DNA of 32,822 bases from Nitrospirota bacterium (lineage in GTDB: Bacteria > Nitrospirota > Thermodesulfovibrionia > UBA6902 > DSMQ01). The position numbers were made by a program, and so were the translations under genes. Below, one piece after another: positions 1 to 8,634 of the stretch (position 1 is its first letter; every line of letters begins with the position of its first letter). The stretch spans positions 1-32,822 of the forward strand of contig JACQXF010000030.1 of assembly GCA_016208855.1 (NCBI GenBank), given 5' to 3'. The notes under the pieces are model-generated. The model saw only the letters and a program-made list of their open reading frames with translations, ran no database searches and was not told where the DNA came from.

Positions 1-144
1 AAGAACGATCCTTGACAACTGAAATTTACTGGATTAGGTAGAAATCGACTTCCTGATTTCCCTCAGAATCGATTTTCTCTGCCCTGTCCTTATCCAACTA
101 TTATCCGTTTGCTGCCTTGACTCCTTTATAGGATGTCTTTTAAC

Positions 145-184
145 AGCTTGATAGCTTGCAGGCTTGTCAGCTTGTTAGCTTGAT
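145..184. repeat. 8-bp tandem repeat overlapping the end of thiE
   Basis: Five consecutive 8-bp units of the form RGCTTGNN run from 145 to 184 on the plus strand. The stop codon of thiE (167-169, minus strand) lies inside the array, so the last residues of ThiE are repeat-encoded. The rest of bases 1-144 holds no gene I can support, only a weak inverted repeat around 41-81. Confidence 0.7.
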
Positions 185-808
185 AGCCCTTAAAAACTTC
201 CCTACATTATCCCTGATATCTCCCTTGAGAATTCCTGAAGCTACTGCCATAGCGTCAGCGCCTGCATTCAAGACATCACTTACATTATCAATCGCAATAC
301 CGCCAATAGCTACGACAGGTATTTTAATATGTCTCTTTATTTCCCTCAAGGCATTAATTCCCTTTGGCTTTCCTGCATCTTTTGTCATAGTATGAAACAT
401 TGGGCCAAAGCCGATATAATCAGCCCCTGCCCTTTGGGCATCAAGCGCCTGTTTCAGGGTATGCGTTGATATGCCGATGATTTTATTATTTCTCATTATT
501 TTTCTTGCCTCTTTTATCGGCATGTCATCCTGCCCGAGATGCACGCCTGCGGCATCCACGGCAAGGGCAATGTCAATATAGTCGTTAATTATAAGCAGGA
601 CTTTGTATTTTACAAGAAGAGGCTTAATGGAGATAATCTCTCTAACGAGTTCTTTTTTAGAAAGTTCTTTCTCTCTTATTTGAATCGTTCTGACGCCGGC
701 TGATACTGCCTGCCTGACTATCTCTACAAGAGGAATGCCTGCTATAGCCCTGTCTGTTATGAGGTATAATGCCTTTGCGCCTTTAAAGAGGCTTCTTCCC
801 TGCCTCAT
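167..808 (-). CDS. thiE: thiamine-phosphate synthase
   Basis: ThiE couples HMP pyrophosphate to the thiazole phosphate to give thiamine phosphate in the cytoplasm. The protein is a short TIM barrel with family marks: YLITDR near the start, IQIREK, the HLGQDDMP segment, [15 protein letters not shown] and the phosphate-binding VVAIGGI. I start at the ATG at 808 (213 aa). A longer frame to 862 would add 18 residues with no family resemblance and overlap accC by 80 bases; from 808 the overlap is 26 bases. The Shine-Dalgarno sequence is weak (GAGAAG). It is the last gene of the long minus-strand series, probably co-transcribed with accC. No TPP riboswitch is visible. Its 3' end runs into a short tandem repeat. 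Confidence 0.9.
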   Translation of the reverse strand: MRQGRSLFKGAKALYLITDRAIAGIPLVEIVRQAVSAGVRTIQIREKELSKKELVREIISIKPLLVKYKVLLIINDYIDIALAVDAAGVHLGQDDMPIKEARKIMRNNKIIGISTHTLKQALDAQRAGADYIGFGPMFHTMTKDAGKPKGINALREIKRHIKIPVVAIGGIAIDNVSDVLNAGADAMAVASGILKGDIRDNVGKFLRAIKLTS

Positions 809-2144
809 TTTTCTTCTCAAGGAAGCTGGTATTGAAGTTTCCACTAAGGAAATCAGGGTCATTCAGAATCTTTTTATGAAATGGTATGGTAGTCTTTATG
901 CCCTCTACTATGAACTCGTCAAGGGCACGCCGCATCCTCGCAGCAGCTTCTTCCCTGTCTTTTCCGTAAACTATGAGTTTTGCTATAAGCGAGTCATAAT
1001 GTGCAGGCACTGTCCATCCGGTATATGCTGCAGTATCTACCCTCACGCCCGGGCCGCCCGGGGGAATAAACAAGGTAATCTTTCCTGGTGACGGAACAAA
1101 CCTCTCAGGGTCTTCGGCATTAATTCTGCACTCTATGCTATGGCCCGAAAACTTTACATTATGCTGTTTGAAAGAGAGCGGCTCACCTGCGGCAAGCTTT
1201 ATTTGCTCCTTGATTATATCAACGCCTGTAATCATCTCTGTTACCGGATGCTCAACCTGCACCCTTGTGTTTATCTCCATAAAATAGATGTTCCATTCCT
1301 TATCTACAATAAACTCAATCGTTCCTATGTTTTTGTAGCGCATCGCCTTTGCAGCCTTTATAGCCAAGTCGCCTATCTGTTTTCTGAACCTCGGCGGGGC
1401 AAAGGCAAAGGGCGCCTCTTCAATAAGCTTCTGATGCCTTCTCTGGACCGAGCAGTCCCTCTCGCCAAGATGAACAATATTGCCTTTATTGTCAGCAAGA
1501 ATCTGGACCTCTATATGCCTTATTTCAGGAAGATATTTTTCCATATAGAGATCTCCGTTTCCAAAAGCTGCCAGGGTCTCACGATGCGCCATATGAAAAA
1601 GATTTCCAAGGTCTTTTTCCTCATTAACTATCCTCATACCTTTTCCGCCTCCGCCGGCAGCGGCCTTAAGTATTACCGGAAGCCCTATCTTTTTAGCTAT
1701 TTTTAATGCATTCTCTTCATCTGATACAGGGCCATCGCTGCCCGGGACTACCGGAACGCCTTTTTTCTTCATTACCTGCCGGGCCTTTGCCTTGTCTCCG
1801 CCAATCCTTATATTGTCAGGCGTAGGGCCTATAAATGTTATGCCCGAGGTGCTGCAGGCCTCTGTGAAATGCGGGTTTTCTGCAAGAAACCCATAGCCCG
1901 GATGAATTGCCTCTGAATCAGTTATCTCAGCGGAGCTGATAATAGCAGGGATATTAAGGTAGCTCTGCGCAGAGGAGGCGGGGCCTATGCATACTGATTC
2001 ATCTGCAAGCCTTACGTGAAGGGCGTCTCTATCAATCTCAGAATAAACAGCCACTGTCTTGATGCCGAGTTCACGGCATGCCCTGATAACCCTTACTGCT
2101 ATTTCTCCGCGATTTGCTATAAGAACTTTTTTAAATAGTTTCAC
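783..2144 (-). CDS. accC: acetyl-CoA carboxylase, biotin carboxylase subunit
   Basis: AccC carboxylates the biotin on AccB using ATP and bicarbonate, the first half-reaction of malonyl-CoA synthesis for fatty acids. At 453 aa it has family length. Visible motifs: the N-terminal [27 protein letters not shown] (81-90), the glycine-rich ATP loop AGGGGKGM (about 163-170), [12 protein letters not shown] (228-239) and the catalytic [16 protein letters not shown]. The start is GTG at 2144, with GAGG nine bases upstream. It lies downstream of accB but 130 bases away, with a palindromic repeat between. The carboxyltransferase genes accA and accD are not in this window. Confidence 0.97.
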   Translation of the reverse strand: MKLFKKVLIANRGEIAVRVIRACRELGIKTVAVYSEIDRDALHVRLADESVCIGPASSAQSYLNIPAIISSAEITDSEAIHPGYGFLAENPHFTEACSTSGITFIGPTPDNIRIGGDKAKARQVMKKKGVPVVPGSDGPVSDEENALKIAKKIGLPVILKAAAGGGGKGMRIVNEEKDLGNLFHMAHRETLAAFGNGDLYMEKYLPEIRHIEVQILADNKGNIVHLGERDCSVQRRHQKLIEEAPFAFAPPRFRKQIGDLAIKAAKAMRYKNIGTIEFIVDKEWNIYFMEINTRVQVEHPVTEMITGVDIIKEQIKLAAGEPLSFKQHNVKFSGHSIECRINAEDPERFVPSPGKITLFIPPGGPGVRVDTAAYTGWTVPAHYDSLIAKLIVYGKDREEAAARMRRALDEFIVEGIKTTIPFHKKILNDPDFLSGNFNTSFLEKKNEAGKKPL

Positions 2145-2162
2145 CTAAAAATACCTCTAATT

Positions 2163-2236
2163 AGTCATTCCCCGATTTATTCGGGGAATCCAATTCCTTT
2201 GCTTCTGGATTGCGCGGTCAAGCCGGGCAATGACAA
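2163..2236. repeat. dispersed palindromic (REP-like) repeat
   Basis: The stretch starts with GTCATTCCCCGA, folds back with TCGGGGAATCC (arms 2167-2175 and 2181-2189), and ends in CTGGATTG...GGGCAATGAC, the inverted counterpart of the first end. The same layout recurs at 3306, 7517 and 15579. Here it fills the accB/accC gap. Confidence 0.75.
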
Positions 2237-2274
2237 AAAACGATATCATGCGGCTTTATTTATGATTACATTAG

Positions 2275-2712
2275 TTATGTTGGCTCTATCAGGAAGAGAG
2301 GCTCTCCGTACTCCACAGGTTGACCGTTTTCAACCAGTATCTTTGATATAGTGCCGTCAACATCTGATTCAATTTCGTTCATGAGTTTCATCGCCTCAAT
2401 AATGCACAGCACCTGCCCTTTTTTAACAGTGCTTCCGGCATCAACAAAAGACGGCGCCTCCGGAGAAGGGGACCTGTAGAATATGCCGACAATTGGCGAG
2501 GAAACAGTAAGAAGCCTGGTCTCCGGGGCTTCCTCTTTTATTTCTTTTACCTCAGGCGCGGTGACATGTTTTGCAGTCGCCGGTATCTCCCATGATGATA
2601 TAAACTTCTCTCGCTTTATCTTGATCTTCGCACCGTCCCGTTCAACCTGCAGCTCGGTTACGTCAGTGTCTTTAAGAAGATCCATGAGTTGTTTAATTTC
2701 ATCTAATTCCAT
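2275..2712 (-). CDS. accB: acetyl-CoA carboxylase, biotin carboxyl carrier protein
   Basis: AccB carries the biotin that AccC carboxylates and the carboxyltransferase discharges. The 145-aa protein has the usual N-terminal helix (MELDEIKQLMDLL), a Pro/Ala/Glu-rich linker around residues 43-66 and a C-terminal biotinyl domain. The domain carries the biotinylation motif EAMKLMNEI, with the acceptor Lys at 109. The ATG shares one base with the efp stop codon (TAATG), so translation is probably coupled to efp. AGAGGG lies at suitable spacing inside the end of efp. Confidence 0.97.
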   Translation of the reverse strand: MELDEIKQLMDLLKDTDVTELQVERDGAKIKIKREKFISSWEIPATAKHVTAPEVKEIKEEAPETRLLTVSSPIVGIFYRSPSPEAPSFVDAGSTVKKGQVLCIIEAMKLMNEIESDVDGTISKILVENGQPVEYGEPLFLIEPT

Positions 2713-3272
2713 TATCTTACCCTCTCAATATATTCAGATGTCCTTGTGTCTATCTTTATGACATCTCCCTCATTGAGATGAAAAGGCACCTTTATAACCG
2801 CTCCTGTCTCAAGAGTAGCCGGCTTGCTCCCGCCTGTTGCTGTATCGCCTCTTATTCCGGGGGCAGTCTCTGCAATCTTTAATTCAACAAACATCGGCAC
2901 CTCAACCGTCAAGGGAGAGCCGCGGTAATAGAGTATTTTGACCTCCATGTTCTCTTTTATAAACTTTTTGCTGTCGCCTAATTGCTCTGCGCTCAGAAAA
3001 AACTGCTCATAATTCTCCATGTCCATAAAAACATATGAATCACCCTGGCCGTACAGGTACTGCATGGTTTTTGCTTCAAGGTCAGGCGTATTAAACTTAT
3101 CTCCTGCCTTAAATGTCTCCTCCAGCACGCTGCCTGTCTTCAGGTGTTTTATTTTTGTCCTTACAATAGGCGCTCTCTGCTGCATCTTCACATGCTGAAA
3201 CTCAATGACCTCATAAGGCTCTCCATTGAATTCAATCTTTGCGCCTCTTCTGAACTCGTTTGTTGTTATCAA
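2712..3272 (-). CDS. efp: elongation factor P with an unusual tip loop
   Basis: EF-P binds between the ribosomal P and E sites and relieves stalling at polyproline. I start at TTG (3272): AGAGGGGG lies just upstream, the product then begins ITTNEFRRGAKIEF as in the family, and the length is 186 aa. A longer frame to 3335 runs into a dispersed repeat and is rejected. The C-terminal OB domains are well preserved (GDTATGGSKPATLETG). By alignment from memory with B. subtilis EF-P, the domain I tip that usually reads HVKPGKGA reads HVKMQQRA here, so the normally modified Lys at position 32 is Gln. The gene overlaps accB by one base and is likely in the same operon. Confidence 0.95.
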   Translation of the reverse strand: MITTNEFRRGAKIEFNGEPYEVIEFQHVKMQQRAPIVRTKIKHLKTGSVLEETFKAGDKFNTPDLEAKTMQYLYGQGDSYVFMDMENYEQFFLSAEQLGDSKKFIKENMEVKILYYRGSPLTVEVPMFVELKIAETAPGIRGDTATGGSKPATLETGAVIKVPFHLNEGDVIKIDTRTSEYIERVR

Positions 3273-3305
3273 AACTACCCCCTCTAAATTAATTCTTAAT
3301 TCTTT

Positions 3306-3454
3306 GAGGCCCTTGCAAAAGTCTTTATTCGTCATTCCCGCAGTTTATAAGCGGGAATCCAGTATTCTTTAAAATCAAAGACCCCCGATTAAGACCTTCG
3401 AGGGCAGGTATGACGGCGGAAACGATTTCCTTGATACTTTTGCAAGAGGCTCCC
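3306..3454. repeat. composite palindromic element with inverted ends
   Basis: Related inverted ends bound this stretch: CCTTGCAAAAGT at 3311-3322 and ACTTTTGCAAGAGG at 3436-3449. Inside are a GTCATTCCCG/CGGGAATCCAG hairpin and a second, imperfect unit ending in ATGAC. It occupies most of the gap between the M24 peptidase gene and efp. The 3' outer part abuts the efp ribosome-binding region. Similar ends flank the repeat at 7517. Confidence 0.7.
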
Positions 3455-3464
3455 TAGTTATAAG

Positions 3465-4532
3465 TTATGGGTTTATTATATGTATCTTCCTTGAAAGCCT
3501 TGTCAATACCTCTACCCCGCCTTTAGTCACCACAACCATATCCTCTATCCTGACGCCTCCAAGACCCGGCAAATAAATCCCTGGCTCTATTGTAAAGACC
3601 ATGCCTTCTTTTACCTTATCCCTGCTCTTGTGCGATATAGACGGCCATTCATGAATTGCAAGTCCTATGCCATGCCCTGTGCCGTGTCCAAAATAGTCAC
3701 CATATCCACCCTGCCTAATAACATCCCGCGCAGCTCTGTCTATAACTTTTGCCTCTATCCCGTCTTTTACTGACCTAACAGCCTCGGCATTGGCTTTAAG
3801 CACTATTGAATATATCTTAGACAGTTTTTCGTCACCCCTGCCATTTATAAAAACCGTCCTGGTTATATCAGAGAAATAACCTTCGCATTCCCCGCCCCAG
3901 TCAAAAAGTACAATATCTCCCTTTCTTAATCGCCTGCTTGAAGGGCGGGCATGAGGCAGTGCTGACCGCAAACCCGAAGCTACTATAACTCCAAAAGGTG
4001 TTGTTTTGCAACCTTCTTTTTTAAGAAACCATTCGAGCCTCATGGCAAGGCTCTGCTCTGTAACCCCTGCCTTAATTAAGGGCAAAAGCCTTTTAAACGC
4101 CCTCTCCGCCCTCTGAACCGCTGTTTTGATATTTTTAATCTCCTCAGAGGATTTTATCCGCCTGAGCTCTTCGACTGCGCCTGTTAAGCCCTTAAGTCTT
4201 ATTTTCCTATTTAAGAGTTTTCTATATGTTTTATAGCTTATGCTGTGGTCCTCAAATCCGAGCTTCTTTATGCCTGCCTCTTTAGTGATATTTTTTATGA
4301 CCTTTATTCTTTCTTCTTTTTCAATCAGTATGTTAAACCCTTTTACTTCATGTTTTGATTGTTCTTCATAGCGGGAATCGGTAACAAAGACAGGGGCACC
4401 TTTCGTGATTATGAGGAAACCTGAAGACCCTGTAAACCCCGTGATATATCTAAGGTTGTTAAGGTCTGTAATAAGGAGTCCGTCAACTTTTAATTTAGGA
4501 AGTCTTTTTCTTAGAATGGCCTCTTTTTGCAT
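3465..4532 (-). CDS. M24 family aminopeptidase (Xaa-Pro type)
   Basis: This is a metallopeptidase of the pita-bread fold, expected to remove N-terminal residues before proline in the cytoplasm. At 355 aa it has an N-terminal creatinase-like domain (1 to about 130) and a C-terminal M24 domain. The five metal ligands are all visible: Asp211 (LFDWGG), Asp222 (FSDITR), His287 (GTGHGIG), Glu316 (TIEPGIY) and Glu330 (VRIEDM). The start overlaps aroQ by 38 bases, so the genes are coupled. The aroQ-pepP-efp order is common in bacteria. Whether it prefers dipeptides (PepQ-like) or longer peptides (PepP-like) cannot be read from sequence. Confidence 0.93.
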   Translation of the reverse strand: MQKEAILRKRLPKLKVDGLLITDLNNLRYITGFTGSSGFLIITKGAPVFVTDSRYEEQSKHEVKGFNILIEKEERIKVIKNITKEAGIKKLGFEDHSISYKTYRKLLNRKIRLKGLTGAVEELRRIKSSEEIKNIKTAVQRAERAFKRLLPLIKAGVTEQSLAMRLEWFLKKEGCKTTPFGVIVASGLRSALPHARPSSRRLRKGDIVLFDWGGECEGYFSDITRTVFINGRGDEKLSKIYSIVLKANAEAVRSVKDGIEAKVIDRAARDVIRQGGYGDYFGHGTGHGIGLAIHEWPSISHKSRDKVKEGMVFTIEPGIYLPGLGGVRIEDMVVVTKGGVEVLTRLSRKIHIINP

Positions 4533-4956
4533 TTGCTATACAGGCGGCAGCCCTTAGGCCAAGCAGATAGCTCTCAGGCCCGAAGCCCGAGATCTGCCCT
4601 GCAGCAACCGGTGCGATAAGGGACTTATGCCTGAACTCTTCCCTTCCGTATATATTTGATAAATGAACCTCTACAGCAGGTATCTTTGTAGCAGCGATAG
4701 CATCTCTTATGGCAACACTTGTATGGGTATAGGCGGCAGGGTTTATAACAATTGCGCCATAACCCTTTGCCTTTTGAATTGTATCAACTATTTCTCCTTC
4801 ATGGTTTGATTGAAAAATCATTATGTTAACACATATCTCTTTAGCAAGAGCTTTAAGTTTACTATTAATCTCTGCAAGCGTCTTGCTGCCATATATGTCC
4901 TTTTCTCTTGAGCCTAAAAGATTAAGGTTAGGGCCGTGAATAATCAGTATTTTCAT
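4495..4956 (-). CDS. aroQ: 3-dehydroquinate dehydratase, type II
   Basis: AroQ dehydrates 3-dehydroquinate to 3-dehydroshikimate in the shikimate pathway. The 153-aa protein has type II length. It shows HGPNLNLLG at the N-terminus, the flexible catalytic loop with Arg17 and Tyr22 (SREKDIYG), the substrate-binding NPAAYTHTS (72-80) and the catalytic His98 in [17 protein letters not shown]. It is followed with overlap by the M24 peptidase gene. Upstream, a perfect 25-bp inverted repeat separates it from coaBC. The C-terminal tail ([10 protein letters not shown]) is basic and outside the conserved fold. Confidence 0.96.
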   Translation of the reverse strand: MKILIIHGPNLNLLGSREKDIYGSKTLAEINSKLKALAKEICVNIMIFQSNHEGEIVDTIQKAKGYGAIVINPAAYTHTSVAIRDAIAATKIPAVEVHLSNIYGREEFRHKSLIAPVAAGQISGFGPESYLLGLRAAACIANAKRGHSKKKTS

Positions 4957-4984
4957 ATGGTCTCCTGTAATAAATCGTTCAAAC

Positions 4985-5039
4985 CGTTCAAGCAGTTCAA
5001 ATCGTTTAAACTGCTTAAACGATTTGAACTGCTTGAACG
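4985..5039. repeat. perfect 25-bp inverted repeat between coaBC and aroQ
   Basis: Arms 4985-5009 and 5015-5039 are exact reverse complements around a 5-base loop. The left arm begins CGTTCAAGCAGTTCAAATCG. No T-run follows either arm, so it is a poor Rho-independent terminator. It could act as an RNA processing or stability hairpin within the operon transcript. Related words extend outwards on both sides, suggesting a repeat-derived origin. Confidence 0.85.
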
Positions 5040-5052
5040 ACTCGGATATCTA

Positions 5053-6231
5053 CTATCTCATTTTAAGCTGCAGCATTCTATCTATTATAATATTTGCAAC
5101 ATCCATCTTCTTCATTAAGGGATAGTCAGTAATCTCTCCGCCCCTGCCGATTATCGTAACTATGTTTGTATCAACATCAAACCCGGCGCCCTTTTGTGTT
5201 ACATCATTTAAAACTATTAAATCAAGGTTTTTATCTTTAAGTTTCTTTTTTGCCTTTTCTGTGTTTTTGCCTGTCTCTGCTGCAAATCCTATAAGTATGC
5301 GGCTGCCTTTTTTCCCTCCAACCTCCTGAAGTATATCAGGGGTCTTTTGAAGCTCAATACTGATTGAGTCTGCCTTTTTAATCTTTGTTTCGCTTTTTGA
5401 AACCGGAGAAAAATCAGCTACTGCCGCAGCCATAATAACCGCAGTTGAGTTCTCTATATGCTGCATAACAGCATCCCTCATCTGAGAGGCGCTCTCTACG
5501 GATACAAAAGAAGCCCCTTGAGGCGGATGTTCTGACGATGGGCCGCTTACGAGCGTTACCTTTGCCCCTCTTTTAAGGGCTGCGGCAGCTACGGCAAACC
5601 CCATCTTTCCTGATGACCTGTTAGAGATAAACCTTACAGGGTCTATCGCCTCGCGGGTCGGGCCTGCTGTAACCAATATATTATGGCCTGATAAATCACC
5701 TTGGGTAAAGGCCGCCCTTACAGCCTCCAATAAATCCCCCGCCTCCGACATCCTTCCCACGCCCTCTTCACCGCAGGCAAGGCTTCCAGCCTCAGGTCCT
5801 ACAAATTTCACTCCTGTTTTTTCAAGCCTGAGGATGTTTTCTTTTATTATCGGGTTCTCATACATCCGGTAGTTCATGGCAGGGGCTATTAAAACAGGGC
5901 CTTTATATGCTAAGTAGATATTGCTAAGCAGGTTATCTGCAATGCCTGAGGCAAGCTTGCTTATTGTATTTGCAGTTGCAGGGGCAATGATAAAAAGTTC
6001 AGTGTCACGAGGCAGGTTAATATGGCTTAATGGAGATTCAAAGGTATCTATATGGACGCTTCTTCCTGTAACTGTTTCAAAGGTAAGAGGCGTGACAAAC
6101 CGGGAAGCTGCCTCTGTCATAACAACAGTGACATTGGCGCCTTCCTTAATCATTCCACGAACAAGGTCTATAGATTTATATACAGCTATGCTGCCGGTAA
6201 GGCCTAAAAGTATATTCTTCCCATTCAGCAC
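5053..6231 (-). CDS. coaBC: bifunctional phosphopantothenoylcysteine decarboxylase / phosphopantothenate-cysteine ligase
   Basis: CoaBC makes 4'-phosphopantetheine from phosphopantothenate and cysteine in two steps of CoA synthesis. The 392-aa fusion has the N-terminal flavodoxin-like decarboxylase with His70 (SPLSHINL), PAMN (117-120) and the Cys153 flap (ACGEEGVGRM). The C-terminal ligase domain starts near residue 183 with ILVTAGPTREAIDPVRFIS and SNRSSGKMG. The start is GTG, sharing one base with the rpoZ stop (TAGTG). The rpoZ-coaBC pairing is widespread in bacteria. coaE, the last gene of the same pathway, lies separately at 19501. Confidence 0.96.
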   Translation of the reverse strand: MLNGKNILLGLTGSIAVYKSIDLVRGMIKEGANVTVVMTEAASRFVTPLTFETVTGRSVHIDTFESPLSHINLPRDTELFIIAPATANTISKLASGIADNLLSNIYLAYKGPVLIAPAMNYRMYENPIIKENILRLEKTGVKFVGPEAGSLACGEEGVGRMSEAGDLLEAVRAAFTQGDLSGHNILVTAGPTREAIDPVRFISNRSSGKMGFAVAAAALKRGAKVTLVSGPSSEHPPQGASFVSVESASQMRDAVMQHIENSTAVIMAAAVADFSPVSKSETKIKKADSISIELQKTPDILQEVGGKKGSRILIGFAAETGKNTEKAKKKLKDKNLDLIVLNDVTQKGAGFDVDTNIVTIIGRGGEITDYPLMKKMDVANIIIDRMLQLKMR

Positions 6232-6623
6232 TACTCTTTGCCTTCTTCTTTAAAAATATCATCTATTGATCTTTTGCCTTCCCCTTTCTCATGAAGATAG
6301 ACCTTAAGGTCTTTTTCAAGCTCTGTCAGATCTTCGGGAAGGGTCTCTTTCTGCTTTGCCTCATCCATCATTATGTGCTCAGGTATTAAGCTCTTTGCCT
6401 TTTCTATGGCGGCCATTGCGGCTTCGCCTGTCAGGACTTTTACGGCTTCAGTGAGTATCTCTTCAAGCGCTTTCGTTGTATCCTTCTTTGACTTGCTCTC
6501 TATCTTTGGCATAGCCGTACGCGACATTAGCTGCCTTGCCCTTATAGAAGCAGCTATTACAAGCCTGTAACGGCTGTCAATCTTTTTCTTGTCAAATTCG
6601 GTTGGCAGTGAAATTAAGTCCAT
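6231..6623 (-). CDS. rpoZ: DNA-directed RNA polymerase omega subunit
   Basis: Omega assists folding and assembly of the beta' subunit of RNA polymerase. The N-terminal half shows the family core: SRYRLVIAASIRARQLM, followed by the KKDTTKALEEI helix. At 130 aa it is longer than E. coli omega, with an extra Lys/Glu-rich C-terminal helical tail ending in RSIDDIFKEE. GGAGG sits eight bases before the ATG. It overlaps gmk by 10 bases and coaBC by one, in the classic gmk-rpoZ-coaBC order, which supports the call beyond sequence alone. Confidence 0.9.
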   Translation of the reverse strand: MDLISLPTEFDKKKIDSRYRLVIAASIRARQLMSRTAMPKIESKSKKDTTKALEEILTEAVKVLTGEAAMAAIEKAKSLIPEHIMMDEAKQKETLPEDLTELEKDLKVYLHEKGEGKRSIDDIFKEEGKE

Positions 6624-7222
6624 TTTATACTCCTCCTCATAGTTCTGAGCCTCTCGGCTATAATTATACTTTCCAGTTCCTTAAGCGCCTTTTTAAGATT
6701 GTCGTTTATAATAACATAATCATAATTCTTATAATCACGTATTTCTTCGGCGGCATTTTTTAAGCGCAGCCTTACCTGCTCATCAGAGTCGGACATCCGC
6801 CCCCTGAGTCTTTTTCCCAATACCTCTATTGACGGCGGCAGTATAAAGATAAAGACTGTATTCTTGAATTTACGCCTAATCTGTCTTGCTCCGTGTACGT
6901 CTATATCAAGAATTGTGTCATGGCCTTTTTTGCACATCAGGGCCAGTCTTTTCAAAGACGTCCCGTAGAGATTGCCATGAACCATTGCCCATTCAGCAAA
7001 TTCACCTTTCTTTAGCATCGTCTCAAATCTCTTTCTGCTTACAAACGTATAATGAACATCGCTTACCTCGCCTGGACGGGGCTTCCTTGTGGTATATGAA
7101 ACAGAGAGCTTTATCTCTGGCATAGCCTTGATAGTTTCATTACAGAGGGCTGTCTTGCCTGCCCCGGAAGGAGCTGATATGACAAACAATATGCCTTCCT
7201 GTTTTTTAGTCTTTTTCTGCAT
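6614..7222 (-). CDS. gmk: guanylate kinase
   Basis: Gmk phosphorylates GMP to GDP. The 202-aa protein has the P-loop SGAGKT (19-24), the GMP-binding segment [19 protein letters not shown], the [11 protein letters not shown] segment and the lid FIFILPPS...[11 protein letters not shown]...RL. It overlaps remA by 17 bases and rpoZ by 10. The GGAGAAG sequence upstream of the ATG lies within the 3' end of remA, so translation is likely coupled. Confidence 0.97.
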   Translation of the reverse strand: MQKKTKKQEGILFVISAPSGAGKTALCNETIKAMPEIKLSVSYTTRKPRPGEVSDVHYTFVSRKRFETMLKKGEFAEWAMVHGNLYGTSLKRLALMCKKGHDTILDIDVHGARQIRRKFKNTVFIFILPPSIEVLGKRLRGRMSDSDEQVRLRLKNAAEEIRDYKNYDYVIINDNLKKALKELESIIIAERLRTMRRSIKWT

Positions 7223-7487
7223 CTTCAGTATCTTCTCCTGAAAGTCTCTGTGTAAGGGTTTCTACATGAAGCGCTGAAAGTACTACATGGTCGCTGTCCA
7301 TAACGATGATAGCCCTTGTCTTGCGTCCCTCTGTTGCATCAACGAGTTTTCCTCTTTCCCTCGCCTCTTCGCGCATTCTTTTAATCGGAGAGGAGCCGGG
7401 CGTTACTATAGCTATTATCCTTCCTGCAGATACGACATTTCCAAATCCTATGTTTATAAGCCGTATTATAGAAGCGCCTTTTTTCAT
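7206..7487 (-). CDS. RemA-like DUF370 regulatory protein
   Basis: The protein matches the RemA/DUF370 family; in Bacillus subtilis RemA is a DNA-binding activator of biofilm matrix genes. Family marks are INIGFGNVV near the start, [31 protein letters not shown] and a QRL end. I prefer the ATG at 7487 (93 aa); an in-frame GTG at 7499 would add four residues. The family often sits between yicC and gmk, as here, including in bacteria that have no Bacillus-type matrix, so the function in this organism is open. Confidence 0.9.
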   Translation of the reverse strand: MKKGASIIRLINIGFGNVVSAGRIIAIVTPGSSPIKRMREEARERGKLVDATEGRKTRAIIVMDSDHVVLSALHVETLTQRLSGEDTEDAEKD

Positions 7488-7516
7488 TTTATATTCCACA
7501 AATTACAAACTGTAAA

Positions 7517-7699
7517 GCCTCTTGCACAAATCCTTATAAAATGATTTGTGCCGTCATACCCGTTCCCCGCTTAAGACCTGCGGGGAACGGGTATCCAGAC
7601 GCCGTTCCCACGAAAGTGGGAAACCAGTTCCTTTGAAAATACTGGATTCCCGATTACTACCTCGGCAATGACAACACAGAACTTTCGTAGGAGTCTCCT
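7517..7699. repeat. composite palindromic element between yicC and remA
   Basis: The left end GCCTCTTGCAC matches the outer end of the element at 3306. Inside are two hairpins: one around CCCGTTCCCCGC / GCGGGGAACGGG, and a CGTTCCCACGAAAGTGGGAA unit, followed by ACTGGATTCCCG...GGCAATGAC. The right end (ACTTTCGTAGGAGTCTCC) is a diverged inverse of the left. It fills most of the gap between yicC and remA. Confidence 0.7.
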
Positions 7700-7716
7700 T
7701 AATTTTGCATTTTAGG

Positions 7717-8568
7717 TCACTGTAAGTTCTGCACCTGCTCCCTTATCTTCTCAAGTTCTGATTTTAACTCTATAACAACAGGAGATATCTCTGTGCTCGT
7801 TGCCTTTGAGCCTATTGTATTTACCTCCCTGTTAAGCTCCTGCATGAGAAAGTCCAGCTTTTTGCCTATCGTGTCTCCTGAACTGAACATATCTTCCATA
7901 TATTTTAAGTGGCTTTTTATCCTTACAAGTTCCTCTGTAATGTCAGAACGCTCTGTCAGGATGGCAACCTCCTGAATCAGGCGGCTCTCATCAATAAGCC
8001 TGTCTCCAAGGATATCTGCTATACGTTTTGAAAGGGAGCTTTTTTTGCTGCTTATAAACTCATGTCTTCTGCCTTCAAGAAGGTTAACCTTCTCCTTTAT
8101 AACCTGCATCCTTCCGGTTATGTCCTTTAAAAGGTTTTCACCCTCCTCTGTGCGCATCTTCTTAAGGTCGCTTAGGGCTGCATTCAGGGCTTCATTTAGC
8201 GATGTAAGATCAATCGCTAATTCTTCATGCCAGAATATATCTCTCTGGGAGGCAAGGATGTTAATGCCTATATCGCCCGGTATTGAAAGCTCCTCTTTTA
8301 AAGATAAAAGAGCATCATAGAATTCCTTTGCCAACGGCTTATTTATATTAATCTTTATATTTTCGCCGCGTTCTGATGAGACAAATACCTCAATGCGTCC
8401 CCTTGTGAAATTCTCTTTAATAAGCCTTTTCATCTCAGGCTCGCAGGAATAAAGATATGAAGGCATCTTCACATGGATATCAAGGCCTTTGTGATTTACA
8501 GAGCGCGCCTCAACTTTATAGCTGCCGCTTCTACCCATGCCATAGCCTGTCATTGACTGAATTTTCAT
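7717..8568 (-). CDS. yicC: YicC/YloC family endoribonuclease
   Basis: YicC-family proteins are conserved stress-linked endoribonucleases; E. coli YicC has been reported to cleave RNA. The 283-aa protein starts with the typical IQSMTGYG, followed by VEARSVNHKGLDIHVKMP. It ends with the conserved C-terminal domain (RLIQEVAILTERSDITEELVRIKSH, KKLDFLMQELNREVNTIGSKA). It is the first gene of the yicC-remA-gmk-rpoZ-coaBC series, with a 217-base gap to remA that is mostly repeat. It is separated from clpC by 66 bases. Confidence 0.93.
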   Translation of the reverse strand: MKIQSMTGYGMGRSGSYKVEARSVNHKGLDIHVKMPSYLYSCEPEMKRLIKENFTRGRIEVFVSSERGENIKININKPLAKEFYDALLSLKEELSIPGDIGINILASQRDIFWHEELAIDLTSLNEALNAALSDLKKMRTEEGENLLKDITGRMQVIKEKVNLLEGRRHEFISSKKSSLSKRIADILGDRLIDESRLIQEVAILTERSDITEELVRIKSHLKYMEDMFSSGDTIGKKLDFLMQELNREVNTIGSKATSTEISPVVIELKSELEKIREQVQNLQ

Positions 8569-8634
8569 AGGGTTAACTATAAAACACGAGGCAGGATTAA
8601 GTCAAACAGACGAGGATTTGAGAGTAAAACTTTA

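Noticed and set aside
1..144. Short reading frame on the minus strand beyond thiE
   Set aside because: A frame of about 23 codons near bases 33-105 has no family resemblance and no good start.
1140..1706. A long plus-strand reading frame of 188 codons opposite accC
   Set aside because: accC on the other strand is a clear full-length family match; the antisense frame has no recognisable motif or ribosome-binding site. The same applies to other long frames opposite clpC, feoB, ribF and mtaD.
3273..3335. N-terminal extension of EF-P
   Set aside because: The extra 21 residues are encoded partly by a dispersed repeat, while TTG at 3272 has a strong ribosome-binding site and gives family length.
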